Assembly: GCA_036971615.1 (NCBI GenBank)
Contig: JAYKKR010000021.1
Coordinates: forward strand, 62,001-126,000
Direction of reading: 5' to 3'
Source: Amyloporia xantha
Taxonomy: Eukaryota > Basidiomycota > Agaricomycetes > Polyporales > Adustoporiaceae
Length of the DNA: 64,000 nt
In this document: positions 11,001-21,062 of the stretch, in pieces
Layout: the number at the start of each line of letters is the position of its first letter
Position numbering within the stretch: position 1 is the stretch's first letter
Position numbers and translations under genes: made by a program
The notes under the pieces: model-generated
Seen by the model: the letters and a program-made list of their open reading frames with translations, nothing else
Database searches by the model: none
What the model was told of the DNA's origin: nothing

Positions 11001-11378
11001 TGAAAAATAGATAGTAGCCTCATTTTATAGAGAGTGTTCACTTTTTAAGTAAATGTTCTAATGACACTACAAGAGTTTCTAATGGGTTAGGATAAAAAAT
11101 CACTTTTACACTCCATCAGACAGAACTCACTTACTTCATTAGGAAATATTGTCATGTTTGTATTGAGATTCTCAATATTCACTGACATACACCTGTATCA
11201 AGATCCAGTTTCAATTTGTGTAATATCTTTGCAGTCTGTTTCTATGACTGTTGCCGTGTGCTTGTAAAGTTACTATAGTAGGTTGGTACACTTATTGGGA
11301 TTAGTTTTCACAGCCATCAGATTGTCTCTATTAGTTTGTAGAGTCAATATCTGAAAAGTAATCAGAGGCAATTGTTAT
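8075..11378 (+). mobile_element. Long-TIR, non-coding DNA element, left copy
   Basis: It starts CACTTGGTGGGAGCGGGCC and is an inverted copy of 34525-37954. From 8075 to 10947 every position x pairs with 46029-x on the other strand with no indel. Past 10947 about 115 bp are absent relative to the right copy, and alignment then resumes until Copia A interrupts at 11379. The ends of the right copy are inverted repeats of each other. The body holds no convincing gene. The CAC start suggests CACTA-type ends, but no target duplication is visible. About 100 bp of the distal end are missing beyond the Copia insertion. Confidence 0.7.
8940..9840. repeat. Degenerate minisatellite with 22-24 bp unit
   Basis: Roughly forty imperfect copies of a unit close to CTCTAATCACCATACAAACT run through this part of the element. 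Units differ by point changes and small length changes. The same tract in inverted orientation is at 36190-37090. Confidence 0.8.
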
Positions 11379-11841
11379 TGTCAAAATCTGTGCTCTGCCA
11401 GTCTCCCAGTGTCTCCTACATCGTCTCAGTGCTCCTATGGCATGTTTCCATTGTTATCCTTCTATTGTATCTGTTCTAGGACTTTCTAGCTCGTTCTAGG
11501 CTTATGCCACTCACTCCATTGTATTGGTGCCACAGTGGCACAATGCACACTTTGAGTGGCAGTGGCACAATAGACCTTCTGTCCATTGTGCCACTCCCCA
11601 TTGTTCCACTTCCATTGTGCCACCCTCTATTGTTCTCTATCTCTATTGTTCTCTATCATATATATAGGCCCTAGAGTCCTCAGCCTGGTCCCCACCAGTT
11701 GCTTACTTTGGACTCCAGGTATGTTGTATCCCTTACATCCTTAATACACCAGTTGCTTACTTTGGACTCTAGCCCACTTGTGGCTCTCTCAGTCCCTCAG
11801 TGCTGCGCCTTAGCTGTTAGCTGCACCTTAGCCATTTGACA
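11379..11841 (+). repeat. Copia A 5' LTR
   Basis: A 463-bp LTR with ends TGTCAAA...TTTGACA. It contains a TATA-like CATATATATAGG near 11657 and a tandemly duplicated 54-bp segment near 11690-11775. Copies of the family lie at 2574-2992, 7153-7315, 20350-20407 and 25623-26085. Confidence 0.9.
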
Positions 11842-11858
11842 GGTTATGAGCCCCATGC
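11842..11858 (+). other. Primer-binding site, half-tRNA initiator-Met type
   Basis: Directly after the LTR comes GGTTATGAGCCCC. It is complementary to the anticodon stem-loop of initiator tRNA-Met (GGGCTCATAACC) and not to a tRNA 3' end. Drosophila copia and yeast Ty5 are known to prime from such an internal half-tRNA site. Confidence 0.7.
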
Positions 11859-12009
11859 TTTAACAGTCTATAGCTCAGCCAGTTTTGCACTTTGTTGTCT
11901 TTTGGGTTTTTGGTCGCACTTTTTCGCATTTTGACCTTCCTATCCCACCCTATCACTATCTGCTCTCAGCACTCCTTGCTTCATTTTTTCATCGCATTTT
12001 TTGTCCACT

Positions 12010-14489
12010 ATGGCCCACTCTTCCCCCACCTTCACCAAACTCAATTCCTCCAACTATGTCACCTGGAGTGGAGACATGACTGCCTGGCTTTGCTCTTCAG
12101 GCCTATGGCGTCTTGTCTCTGGGGTTTCCTCCAAGCCCACTCCAAAGGATCCCTCTGCTCCTACTGATGCTGAAGAAGCAAAGTTAGAAGCATGGGAAGT
12201 TCAAGAAGGAAAGGCTGCTGGTTGGATCTACCTCATGGTAGAGCCTGACCAGAAAGTCCACCTTGCAGGCATTGATGGTGATCCAGTTGCCATGTGGAAG
12301 AAGCTGAAGGATGTGCACCAGAGGCAGCATCCTGGAGCTCGTTGGAACGCTTGGGAGGCCCTTCTGTCCATCAGAAAGCAGGACTCTGACACTCTTCAGT
12401 CTGTGGTCAACAGGGCTGAAGAGGCCATGCAGCTTTGCAAAAATCTTCGACCTGCTTCAATGACCATTGAGCAGCTAGAAGAGGAGCTCACAGCGATGGC
12501 CATGGTTCTTGCTCTGCCCAGAGAGGAGTATGGTGCTTTCAGGTCACAGCTTACCACTCAGGGCACACTGGACAAGGCCACCATCATCCAGGCTTTTGTG
12601 GCAGAAGATGCTCAGCGCCGCCATGACTCCACTATGCACTCTCACTCTGCTCTTGCTGCTTCTGCCCCTGCTACTTCGACTCTCTGTGATTTCTGTGGCT
12701 TGAAAGATCACCTTCTGGCACAGTGCTTCGCCTTCCAGAAGGCACAGAAAGAGGCCAAAGAGCGACGCAAGAACAAGGGCAAGCAGGCCAACAAGACAGC
12801 TGAAGTCACAGAATCTGCTGGAAATGCAAGTCTCTCCTCCCTTGATCCCACATCCCCTTCTACACCCCTACAACTCAATGCTCACTTCGATTGGAATGCA
12901 GACACAGGCGCCACTTCTCACATGACGCCTCATCGCCATTGGCTTCGAAATTACAAGCCATTTTGCGTTCCAATCAAGCCGGCAGACAACAACATTGTCT
13001 ATTCTGCTGGAGTGGGGTCTGTGGTTTTTAGACCAAAGATTGGGGGGGAGGATGTTAGAGCTGTGGAATTCTCCAGGGTGTTGCATGTCCCAGAACTGCG
13101 AAGCAATCTTCTTGCATGTCTCTATTTGACTCGCCATAAAGATTATACCATCTCCATTAATTCCAGTGCCATGCACTTTGTTCATTCTGGCCTGACGCGT
13201 TTTGTGGCCTCCATTGACTCCAACAATGCTGCCTACCTCGATGGATTTACAGAGCCTGCTGCTGAGTCTGCTCATCACATTTCTACTGTTCCTCTTGACC
13301 TCAATCTCTGGCATCGACGTCTAGCTCATCACAATTATGCTGATGTCCAGAAGATGCTCAGAGAAGATCTGGTCACTGGTATTGAGCTCAGCTCGAAGCA
13401 ACAGCCTGATCCTATCTGTGAGCCTTGTCTTGCTGGTAAAATGCGAGCCAATCCCTTCCCTCCCTCTGTCCATCATTCATCCAAACCTCTTGAACTCATT
13501 CACTCTGATGTCCATGGCCCTCTGCCAGTGCGCACACACTCTGGATATCGCTACTGGGTCACCTTCATCGATGACTACTCCAGATTCAGAGTGGTGGTGC
13601 CCCTCAAGCAGAAAAGCGAAGTGTTTGATGCTTTCAAGCGGTTCAAAGCTTATGCTGAAAATCTGCTTGAAGCGAAAATCAAGGCACTTCAGGATGACAA
13701 GGGTGGAGAATATATGTCTGGTGAGTTCCTCAAATTCACAGACAGTGCAGGGATTGTGCGTCGCCATACTGTGCGAAATCGCCCCCAGCAGAATGGTGTT
13801 GCAGAGCGAGCAAATGGAGTCATGGAAAATGCTTGCACAGCCATGCTTTCTGAAGCTAAGCTGCCTGCTTCGTTCTGGGGAGAGTGTCTTGGTGCCATGG
13901 TGCATGTGTGGAATCGCCTTCCCACCTCTGCATTGCCTGGTGCAACTCCCTATGAACTCTGGCACAAGCAGAAACCAGATGTGTCTCACTTGCGTGTTTG
14001 GGGCTGCACTGCCTATGTGCATGTGCAGAAGGACCAGCGCAAGGGCCTGTCACCACACATGCAGAAATGTGTTTTTATTGGGTATCCAGATGGGTACAAG
14101 GGCTGGAAATTCTACAATCCAGACTCCAAGAAAGTGGTCATCTCAGAGCGTGCAGAATTTGATGAGCGCTATTTTCCTGGCCTCAAGCGCACTGCTTCTT
14201 CTGACCCACCCATTTTGCCCATTCCTTCATCCATTCCTCTCTCTGTGCCTGTGCAGGATCAAGGGGGGGATGATGCTCTTGGGCCTGCGCCAGCTCCTGC
14301 TGTGCCTGAGCCCATTGCAGTCCCTGTCCATGATCCAGCACAAGTGCCTCCTGCACCTCCTGTGCTTCCTGCGCCTCCAGTTGCTCCTGCTGTCCCTGCT
14401 CTTCCAGATGCGCCAGATGCCCCAGAAATTATTCCTCCACCTCCAGCCATTCCTCCACGTCCTGCTGTCCCAGAAGATGATCCACTTGA
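12010..14489 (+). pseudogene. Copia A gag-protease-integrase part of Gag-Pol
   Basis: The ATG at 12010 begins MAHSSPTFTKLNSSNYVTW, a typical Copia Gag start. A CCHC zinc knuckle follows (CDFCGLKDHLLAQC), then the protease site WNADTGATSHM, the GAG-pre-integrase motif LWHRRLAHHNY with CEPCLAGK, and the integrase core with its three acidic residues in HSDVHGPL, QDDKGGEY and NGVAERANG. A Pro/Ala-rich linker ends at DDPLD, where Copia B interrupts. The reading frame resumes exactly at 19821. The frame is open throughout this part; the element is dead because most of its reverse transcriptase and RNase H are deleted further downstream. Confidence 0.9.
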
Positions 14490-14752
14490 TGTAAGGCTTG
14501 CAGCAATTGCTGAAGACGCAGAAGACAACCAAAGGCCTAAGTCGAGCTGTGTCAAGGATTGTGTATTGAGAGAGATACTACAATACTCACCTAAGTTGAG
14601 CTGTGTCAAGGATAGAGACCTACAGCTCGACTCAGGAGCGAAGTACATGTGCGCTTACATAAGGATAGATGTCTCACGCTTATGGCGCACTCTACAGAGT
14701 CCATTGAACGAAATAAATGAATGAAAAGAAACCGGGCAAACCACACTCAATA
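14490..14752 (-). repeat. Copia B 3' LTR
   Basis: A 263-bp LTR. In element orientation it starts TATTGAGTGTGG and ends GCCTTACA, so its ends are TA...CA and not the usual TG...CA. The boundary is fixed by the target duplication and by the solo LTR at 21231-21493. Confidence 0.88.
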
Positions 14753-14767
14753 CTCCCCCCTGACCGG
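14753..14767 (-). other. Copia B polypurine tract
   Basis: On the minus strand GGTCAGGGGGGAG directly precedes the 3' LTR, as expected for the plus-strand primer of an LTR retrotransposon. Confidence 0.7.
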
Positions 14768-17725
14768 TTATGCGGTCAATCCCAACATCTTTGCCATCTC
14801 CAGAACCTTGGGCTTGACCAAAGACTTCGTCAGAATGTCAGCAGGCATCTCTGAAGTCCTCAGATGCACCACACGAATTTTACCCTTTGCAACTTCGTCC
14901 CTAAGCCAATAAAAGCGCAAGTCGAGGTGCTTCATGCGTCCATGATGCTCGGGATTTTTGGCCACTGAGAGTGCAGAGAGGTTGTCGATGTAGAGAGTGG
15001 AAGGAGAGGTGAATGAGTAGCCGAACTCAGTGAACAGATTTCGAAGCCAGAGGATCTCCTGCCCAGCTGAGACAGCAGCAACAAACTCGGCCTCAGTGGT
15101 AGAGAGCGCAACAATGGTCTGAAGACGACTGGACCAGGAAATCGCACCAGTGCCCATCTTGATCACATACCCACTAGTAGAACGTCCATTGTCTGGGTCC
15201 CCAGCGTGGTCAGCATCGGTGTAGGAGGTGAATAGCTCAGAGGACGAATTAGGAGAGTAGGTGAGCTTGTAATCAAGAGTACCTTTGATGTAGCGAAAGA
15301 GGTGCTTAACCGCCTTCCAGTGACGCATTCCTGGGTTCTTGGTGAAGCGAGCGAGGGTACTGACTGTTTTGGCGATGTCTGGGCGCGTTGCAACAGCTAG
15401 GTAGAAGAGGGAACCGACTGCATGATCATAAGGAATGTCTCGCATCTCCAGTTCTTCTGCCTTTGTGCTAGGAGCCATATCTGTGCTGAGGCGAACACCA
15501 GGATCCATGGGAGTGCCCACAGAGTCACAATCAGCAAAGCCATACTTCTCCAGAATGTCCAGGGCATACTGTCGCTGTGAGATGCTGAGAGAATGCTTCG
15601 CTCTGTCACGCTCAATTTTGACACCCAGAAGCCAGGAAGTGGGGCCAAGGTCTCGAAGCTTGAAGTGCTTCCTGAGGTCGTCTTTGACGCGTTGGATCGC
15701 ATTCTTGGACTTGGCAGCAATGGTGATGTCGTCCACAAAGACAGGGACAAAAATGTGCACTTCATCTCGCTTGTAGACCCACACAGAGTGCTCACAAGTC
15801 AGACGCACAAATCCCAGCTTTTCCAACACTTCATTCAGCTTCTCATGCCAACAGCGACCAGCCTGCTTCAGGCCATAGAGAGCCTTCAGAAGACGCCACA
15901 CCCAGTCTGGAGATTTCTGCTCAAATCCCTCTGGCTGCTTCATGTACACCTCCTCCTGCAGCTCGCCGTTAAGGTATGCAGAGGAGATGTCCACAGACTC
16001 GAGCTCCAAGTCCTCAAGTGCAGCTAGAGCAAGAATGGCTCGAATAGAGGCCCATTTGGGCGTAGGAGCGTAGGTCTCGTTGTAGTCGAAGCCAGGATGC
16101 TGTGAGAAGCCTTTGGCGACGAGGCGGCCCTTGTAACGCTCTATTGACCCATCTGCATTGCGCTTGACCCTGAAAACCCAACGGCTGCCAATGGCCTTTC
16201 GTCCTGGAGGCAACTGAACGAGCTCAAAGGTGCCATTGTCAATGAGGGACTGGATTTCGTCTTGGGCAGCTTTCCACCACTGCTCTCGCTCTTCTGGAGG
16301 ACACTGCATCGCATCTGCAAAGCTCCTGGGTTCTCCAAAATGCTCCTGCTGCGCTTTGCATGCTGACTGGGCTACAGACTCAAAGGCGAAATCCAGAGCT
16401 TCGTCATAGTCGAGATAATCTGTGGTCTGACCACAGTAGACATGCTCGATCGCAGCAATGAGACTGTCTCCAGTAAGCAGCAGCTCGTCATCGCTCAAAT
16501 CGTTGTCCTCCACCTTTGGGTGTGAAGCCCTGGGTGCATGAGATTGCTGAGGAGGCATGGCAAGGGGATCTGGCGATTCAGAACGAGGCTGAGGCGCAGG
16601 AGATGGAGTGGATGGCTCAGGAGTCGAAGGGAGAGGAGATAACTCAGTGCGAAGACGCTGAGGGACAACATTCTGGCGCTGAAGTTCCTCGTCATTCAGG
16701 GAGCCCTGATAACGCTTTGAACGAGGAGGGAGCTCTCTGCGAGTAGGAGGTGGGCGATAAGGATGGAAACCACCGAGCTGAGGTTTTGAGCTCTGGGATG
16801 GTCCAGGGCGAGCAGGAGGCGGCTGAGGCGCTGCAGGAGGCGGTGATGGAGGTGGCAATGGCTCAGGAGAAGGAGACAGTGCAATGGGAGGATCTGGTGC
16901 AGGCAACGGTGCAGGAGGTGCAGGAGGTGCAGGCAGAGGTGGAGGCGCAGGATCATCATCGTCCTCATCTCCCCCCTGATGCGGCACATCCACCAAGTGT
17001 TCCTCACCATCGTCGTCATCATCCGAAGCTCCCCCCGGAGCAGGCAAGTCGACATCTTCCAAGGGAAGGCCAAAGACATTAATCGACTTGGAATTTCCAG
17101 GGAAGCAGTGCTCGTCAAAGACAGCATGGCTAGAAATATAGAACTTCTGCGCCACAGGGTCCCAGAACTTGTACGCCTTAGTGCCATCAGGATAGCCAAC
17201 AAAAATGCACTTCCTGGAGTGAGGCTGCAGCGCTTTGCGATCGTGTTTTCGCACTAGCACATAAGCCAGACAGCCAAAAACTCGGAAGTAGGAGATGTCA
17301 GGCTTCTTCCCATTGCCCTTCCAGCGAGTGTAGGGCACAGCGTCGTCCACAGAGGCAGTAGGCATGCGGTTTCGCGTGTGGACGAAGGCAGAGACAGCAT
17401 AGCCCCAGAACGAAGGTGGGAGCTTTGACTGAACAAGGAGAGCAGTCGCACCTTCAGCAATAGTCCTGTTGGCTTGCTCTGCAACACCATTCTGGTGTGG
17501 TTCATCTGGCTCAGTGTGCTGACGCTGGATGCCGTGCTGCCTGCAGAAAGCGTCATACTCATGCCCAATATACTCCCCACCCTTGTCGTCCCTTGTAGCC
17601 TTGATGCGCAGGCCTAGAGCGTTCTCAGCGTACACCTTGTACGCCTTGAATGCGTCCAATGCATCACTCTTGCGCTTCAGAAAAGCGACAGCCCAGTAAC
17701 GCGAATCATCGTCAATGAATGTCAT
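14768..17725 (-). CDS. Copia B Pol: integrase, reverse transcriptase, RNase H
   Basis: An open frame of about 985 residues. It starts inside the integrase core (MTFIDDDSRYWAVAF), with the second Asp in RDDKGGEYIG and the Glu in NGVAEQANRT. Reverse transcriptase follows with DISSAYLNGELQEEVYM and the catalytic VFVDDITIAAKS. RNase H shows YTDADHAGDPDNGRSTSGY, STTEAEFVA and the C-terminal RFYWLRDEV...KGKIRVVHLRTSEMPADILTK. The first integrase Asp and zinc-binding part lie in the upstream frame (17722-19329), separated by a one-base shift near 17866. Otherwise the protein looks intact. Confidence 0.92.
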   Translation of the reverse strand: MTFIDDDSRYWAVAFLKRKSDALDAFKAYKVYAENALGLRIKATRDDKGGEYIGHEYDAFCRQHGIQRQHTEPDEPHQNGVAEQANRTIAEGATALLVQSKLPPSFWGYAVSAFVHTRNRMPTASVDDAVPYTRWKGNGKKPDISYFRVFGCLAYVLVRKHDRKALQPHSRKCIFVGYPDGTKAYKFWDPVAQKFYISSHAVFDEHCFPGNSKSINVFGLPLEDVDLPAPGGASDDDDDGEEHLVDVPHQGGDEDDDDPAPPPLPAPPAPPAPLPAPDPPIALSPSPEPLPPPSPPPAAPQPPPARPGPSQSSKPQLGGFHPYRPPPTRRELPPRSKRYQGSLNDEELQRQNVVPQRLRTELSPLPSTPEPSTPSPAPQPRSESPDPLAMPPQQSHAPRASHPKVEDNDLSDDELLLTGDSLIAAIEHVYCGQTTDYLDYDEALDFAFESVAQSACKAQQEHFGEPRSFADAMQCPPEEREQWWKAAQDEIQSLIDNGTFELVQLPPGRKAIGSRWVFRVKRNADGSIERYKGRLVAKGFSQHPGFDYNETYAPTPKWASIRAILALAALEDLELESVDISSAYLNGELQEEVYMKQPEGFEQKSPDWVWRLLKALYGLKQAGRCWHEKLNEVLEKLGFVRLTCEHSVWVYKRDEVHIFVPVFVDDITIAAKSKNAIQRVKDDLRKHFKLRDLGPTSWLLGVKIERDRAKHSLSISQRQYALDILEKYGFADCDSVGTPMDPGVRLSTDMAPSTKAEELEMRDIPYDHAVGSLFYLAVATRPDIAKTVSTLARFTKNPGMRHWKAVKHLFRYIKGTLDYKLTYSPNSSSELFTSYTDADHAGDPDNGRSTSGYVIKMGTGAISWSSRLQTIVALSTTEAEFVAAVSAGQEILWLRNLFTEFGYSFTSPSTLYIDNLSALSVAKNPEHHGRMKHLDLRFYWLRDEVAKGKIRVVHLRTSEMPADILTKSLVKPKVLEMAKMLGLTA

Positions 17726-19329
17726 CCAATAACGATGCCCCTCCGGCGTAGTGACAGGGAGAGGTCCCTTAAGGTCGGTGTGAATGAGGGAGAGGCGTCC
17801 GAATTTTCTGGAGGCAGAACGAGGGATATTGTGACGATGTAGCTTGCCTGCAAGACAGGGTTCGCAAATGGATCAGGCTGGGAATTGGAGCGCAGAGTGA
17901 GCCCTGCAACAAGCTGCTTGGAGACTACAGAGCGCAGATCGTCGTAGTTCACATGGGAGCAGCGCAGGTGCCAGAGGCGAAGATCGAGAGGGAGAGTGCT
18001 GGATGCAGAATTTGCACTCTGAGTCGAGGGGACAATGGTTTTGCCGCTAAGATAGCCCACATTGCGCTCATTGACAGCTGCCTCAAAGAGGAGATCACCC
18101 TGAAGGTAGAACCACGCCGTAGCAGCCTGAATCTCGCACAGATAGCCCTTCTCACGTGTGAGATGGAAGACAGACAACAGATTGCTTCCAAGTGCAGGAA
18201 CATGAAGTACATCATGAAAGACAACAGCAGCAGGCTTCTCCCCATCCCTCGTTGCAGGCTGAAACTCCACAGACCCCAATCCAGCAGAATAGATGACGGA
18301 GTTGTTGGCAAGACGAATGGGAACAGAATGAGGGGAGTAGGAGCGAAAGCAGTGGCGGTGAGGCGTCATGTGTGCAGAAGCACCTGTGTCGGTGTTCCAG
18401 TAAGCAGCAGAAGGTGACTGGAGCCAGGCAGTGCGATCCAGAGACGATAGGAGTGCAGAGGCATGCCCAGCAAACTCTTCACTCACAGCAGCAGACCCAG
18501 CATTCTCTTCCTTCGCTTCTTTTGCCTCTCCTGCACCCTCCTCCTCCTTCCTGCCCTTCCCCGAGCGATAGTTGCGACGATTGGCAGTGTTCTCCTTCGC
18601 CTTAGCCATGGCATCACACTTGGCGAAGCACTGCACCTCGGAGTGGCCAGGCTTGTCGCAAAAAGCGCACAGAGTCGAGGGAGAGCTCTCTGCGCGTTGT
18701 GCAAGCACAGGAGCGTCTTGGGCGAAGGCTGGCTGGTTCTCAAGCGTCACAAACGTCTCCTGCAGCTTGGAGAGCGTCAGGGAGTCGTCCAGAAGCAGGG
18801 TTTGCTTCAGGGAGGTGTACTCAGCGGGTAGAGCACGAAGAAGCGACATGAGAGTGAGCTCATCGTCGAGATCAGTGAGGGAGAAGGTGGGAGGTCGAAG
18901 GGCCTTCATGTCAGCCTTGTACTGCGATGCTCGAGTGGATAGGGAGGTGAGGGACTCTGCCTCGCCCAAACGAAGGCCAAAAAGCGAATTGTAGGTGTTA
19001 AATTGCGTACCAGGTCGCTTCTGCACATGGACAGCCTCCAGCTTTGCCCACATCGCTCTGGGATCACTCCTGATCGCCTGAACATGGGTCTGTTCCTCCA
19101 CCTCTATGCAAGACCAGATCTCCCCAGCTGCCAGATCCATCCTATTCTCAAAATCCCTCATCTCCTTGCGCTCTGAGGCGTCCAGAGGCTGTGTGAACGA
19201 CGGAGCAGTCTCAGAGCCATTGACAATGCGCCAGGCAGCACAGGACTTGAGTCTGGCCTCCATGTCTAGAGCCCATTGCTGATAGTTTCGAGAACTGAGC
19301 TTAGGGAACGAAGCAGAGGAGGGAGCCAT
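17722..19329 (-). CDS. Copia B Gag-protease and integrase N-terminus
   Basis: The ATG at 19329 begins MAPSSASFPKLSSRNYQQW. The frame holds a Copia Gag domain, a CCHC knuckle (CAFCDKPGHSEVQC), the protease site WNTDTGASAHMTPH and the GAG-pre-integrase motif LWHLRCSHVNY. At about 17866 a missing base converts the expected CEPCLAGK zinc-binding segment into an out-of-frame tail. The true frame then continues through IHTDLKGPLP and into the Pol frame. The shift lies within integrase, not at a gag-pol boundary, so it looks like an inactivating mutation or assembly indel. Confidence 0.88.
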   Translation of the reverse strand: MAPSSASFPKLSSRNYQQWALDMEARLKSCAAWRIVNGSETAPSFTQPLDASERKEMRDFENRMDLAAGEIWSCIEVEEQTHVQAIRSDPRAMWAKLEAVHVQKRPGTQFNTYNSLFGLRLGEAESLTSLSTRASQYKADMKALRPPTFSLTDLDDELTLMSLLRALPAEYTSLKQTLLLDDSLTLSKLQETFVTLENQPAFAQDAPVLAQRAESSPSTLCAFCDKPGHSEVQCFAKCDAMAKAKENTANRRNYRSGKGRKEEEGAGEAKEAKEENAGSAAVSEEFAGHASALLSSLDRTAWLQSPSAAYWNTDTGASAHMTPHRHCFRSYSPHSVPIRLANNSVIYSAGLGSVEFQPATRDGEKPAAVVFHDVLHVPALGSNLLSVFHLTREKGYLCEIQAATAWFYLQGDLLFEAAVNERNVGYLSGKTIVPSTQSANSASSTLPLDLRLWHLRCSHVNYDDLRSVVSKQLVAGLTLRSNSQPDPFANPVLQASYIVTISLVLPPENSDASPSFTPTLRDLSLSLRRRGIVIG

Positions 19330-19534
19330 AGCAACAGTCAAAGGCGAGCAAGGTGGTGGGATGGGAGACGAAGATGCAGGGCAGCAGCGAACGATTTGAG
19401 CGATTTATCGATAAATCGATGGATGGTGCTGATCTGAGCTGATAAGAGTGATAGGGCACTCAGATGGGATGTCTGAGGCCTGTAGAGCGACAGGGAGCTG
19501 TAGGACAGGCAGATATGGCGTTCTGAGGTGTCAG

Positions 19535-19551
19535 AGCGCAGGGCTCATAAC
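19535..19551 (-). other. Copia B primer-binding site, half-tRNA initiator-Met type
   Basis: The plus strand reads AGCGCAGGGCTCATAAC next to the 5' LTR. This closely matches the anticodon arm of eukaryotic initiator tRNA-Met. The element is therefore probably primed from a cleaved initiator tRNA, like Copia A. Confidence 0.75.
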
Positions 19552-19552
19552 A

Positions 19553-19815
19553 TGTAAGGCTTGCAGCGATTGCTGAAGACTCAGAAGACAACCAAAGGCC
19601 TAAGTCGAGCTGTGTCAAGGATTGTGTATTGAGAGAGATACTACAATACTCACCTAAGTTGAGCTGTGTCAAGGATAGAGACCTACAGCTCGACTCAGGA
19701 GCGAAGTACATGTGCGCTTACATAAGGATAGATGTCTCACGCTTATGGCACACTCTACAGAGTCCATTGAACGAAATAAATGAATGAAAAGAAACCGGGC
19801 AAACCACACTCAATA
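19553..19815 (-). repeat. Copia B 5' LTR
   Basis: A 263-bp copy of the LTR at 14490-14752 with about three substitutions. It is bordered by the target duplication CTTGA at 19816-19820. Confidence 0.9.
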
Positions 19816-19820
19816 CTTGA

Positions 19821-20349
19821 CTTGCCCATTGCTCTGCGACGTCAGCATCGCAATGTGCACCCTCCTGGTGCCTGGTGGACTGTGCCTAGCAGACAAGCTA
19901 CGCCTCAGTCCCCAGAGTCTTCAGACGACGAGTTGGACATCATTGGACCAGATGCAGAATTTGCTCAAGTTCAGTTTGCTGGCCTTGCTGCAGGGGCTGA
20001 CCCTTGCAATTACAAGCAAGCCATGAGCTGCCCTGATGCGAAACAGTGGAAGGAGGCTGCAAACAAAGAGATCATGTCTCTGATTGCAAACAACACCTGG
20101 AAGTCTGTGCCCTTGCCTCCTGGAAAGAAAGCCATTGGTTGTGGTTGGGTCTTCAAAGTCAAACACAATGCAGATGGCTCTGTGGATCGCTACAAGGCTC
20201 GTCTCGTTGCCAAAGGGCACAGCCAGCAGCCTGGATTCGACTACACAGAGGTATTTGCGCCTACATCTCGTCCTGCTGCTCTGCGCATTGTTCTTGCACT
20301 CTCAGCCATTGAAGACCTGGAGCTGCATTCTGTGGACATTTCCTCTGTG
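19821..20349 (+). pseudogene. Copia A reverse transcriptase N-terminal part
   Basis: Continuation of the Copia A polyprotein after Copia B. It reads YKQAMSCPDAKQWKEAAN, GKKAIGCGWVFKVKHNADG, RYKARLVAKGHSQQPGFDY and EDLELHSVDISSVF, the fingers and palm start of a Copia reverse transcriptase. It ends abruptly where the expected DISSAFLNG motif would continue, joined to the last 58 bp of an LTR. The catalytic YVDD box, RNase H and most of the 3' LTR are gone. Confidence 0.88.
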
Positions 20350-20407
20350 TTCTCTCAGTCCCTTAGTGCTGCGCCTTAGCTGTTAGCTGCGCCTTAGCCA
20401 TTTGACA
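20350..20407 (+). repeat. Terminal remnant of a Copia A 3' LTR
   Basis: It contains only the last 58 bp of the LTR (CTCTCAGTCCCTTAGTG...TTTGACA). The downstream pentamer AGGTC does not match GTTAT upstream of the 5' LTR. The element ends therefore probably come from different insertions joined by recombination or deletion. Confidence 0.8.
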
Positions 20408-21062
20408 AGGTCGCACCCAGGTTAGGGTTTTGTAGGTCGTATCAACGTCTAGCTGCATGATATCAATGTCTCAATATGACTGCATAATTGAAGAATAGAG
20501 CCTCATCGAGCACGAGTGTGCTTGATGTGTCAGGGTGGAGCGCAATCTCAGAATGAAAGGCTTCAGCAGGATAGCGTGTTTGTAGGTAACCGAGAAACTG
20601 ATAGTAGATGTCCATTGGCATGCGCTCGGTGCCTGCACGGGGATGCAATTGAAACAAAGTGGCTTCTGAAGGCCATGGGAGTGACATATTGAGCATCAGT
20701 TTGGGTGGCCCAGGGTAGAAGAATCAGATCTCGCCGTCTTTGTGTGCCATATCAAGTTCTTGGGCTAGCACTTGGACTGTACCTCGATCATCGGCAGATG
20801 ACTTGTACATGGCCTCTACTGTGAGACATAGCTCACTATCTCTTGGAGCTTGGGCTCCCTGAGATAACTTGTGTTGTGATTATTAGTTCTCAATGTTCAT
20901 CATCCTACCTAGGATTGGATTCTACTAACCAGACGAGATGTCTGTACAGTCCGATGGAACTCACGGAAGAATGAGCATTCCAGCTCACCTCCAGCATGAT
21001 TGTTCGTTTTGTTTTCTTCATCCGCTCAAAAAGGAATGTCCAGAACTCCCGCAGTGGCCCGA

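Larger units (their letters stand above)
14490..19815 (-). mobile_element. Copia B, nested Ty1/Copia retrotransposon
   Basis: A complete 5.3-kb element on the minus strand inside Copia A. The flanking duplication CTTGA lies at 14485-14489 and 19816-19820. Removing the element and one copy of CTTGA restores the Copia A frame (DDPLDLPIALRR). Its two 263-bp LTRs differ at about three positions (roughly 1 percent), so insertion was recent. Confidence 0.93.

Noticed and set aside
17722..17870. Programmed frameshift in Copia B
   Set aside because: The shift lies in the integrase zinc-binding segment, not between gag and pol, and no slippery site precedes it; a random one-base loss is more likely.
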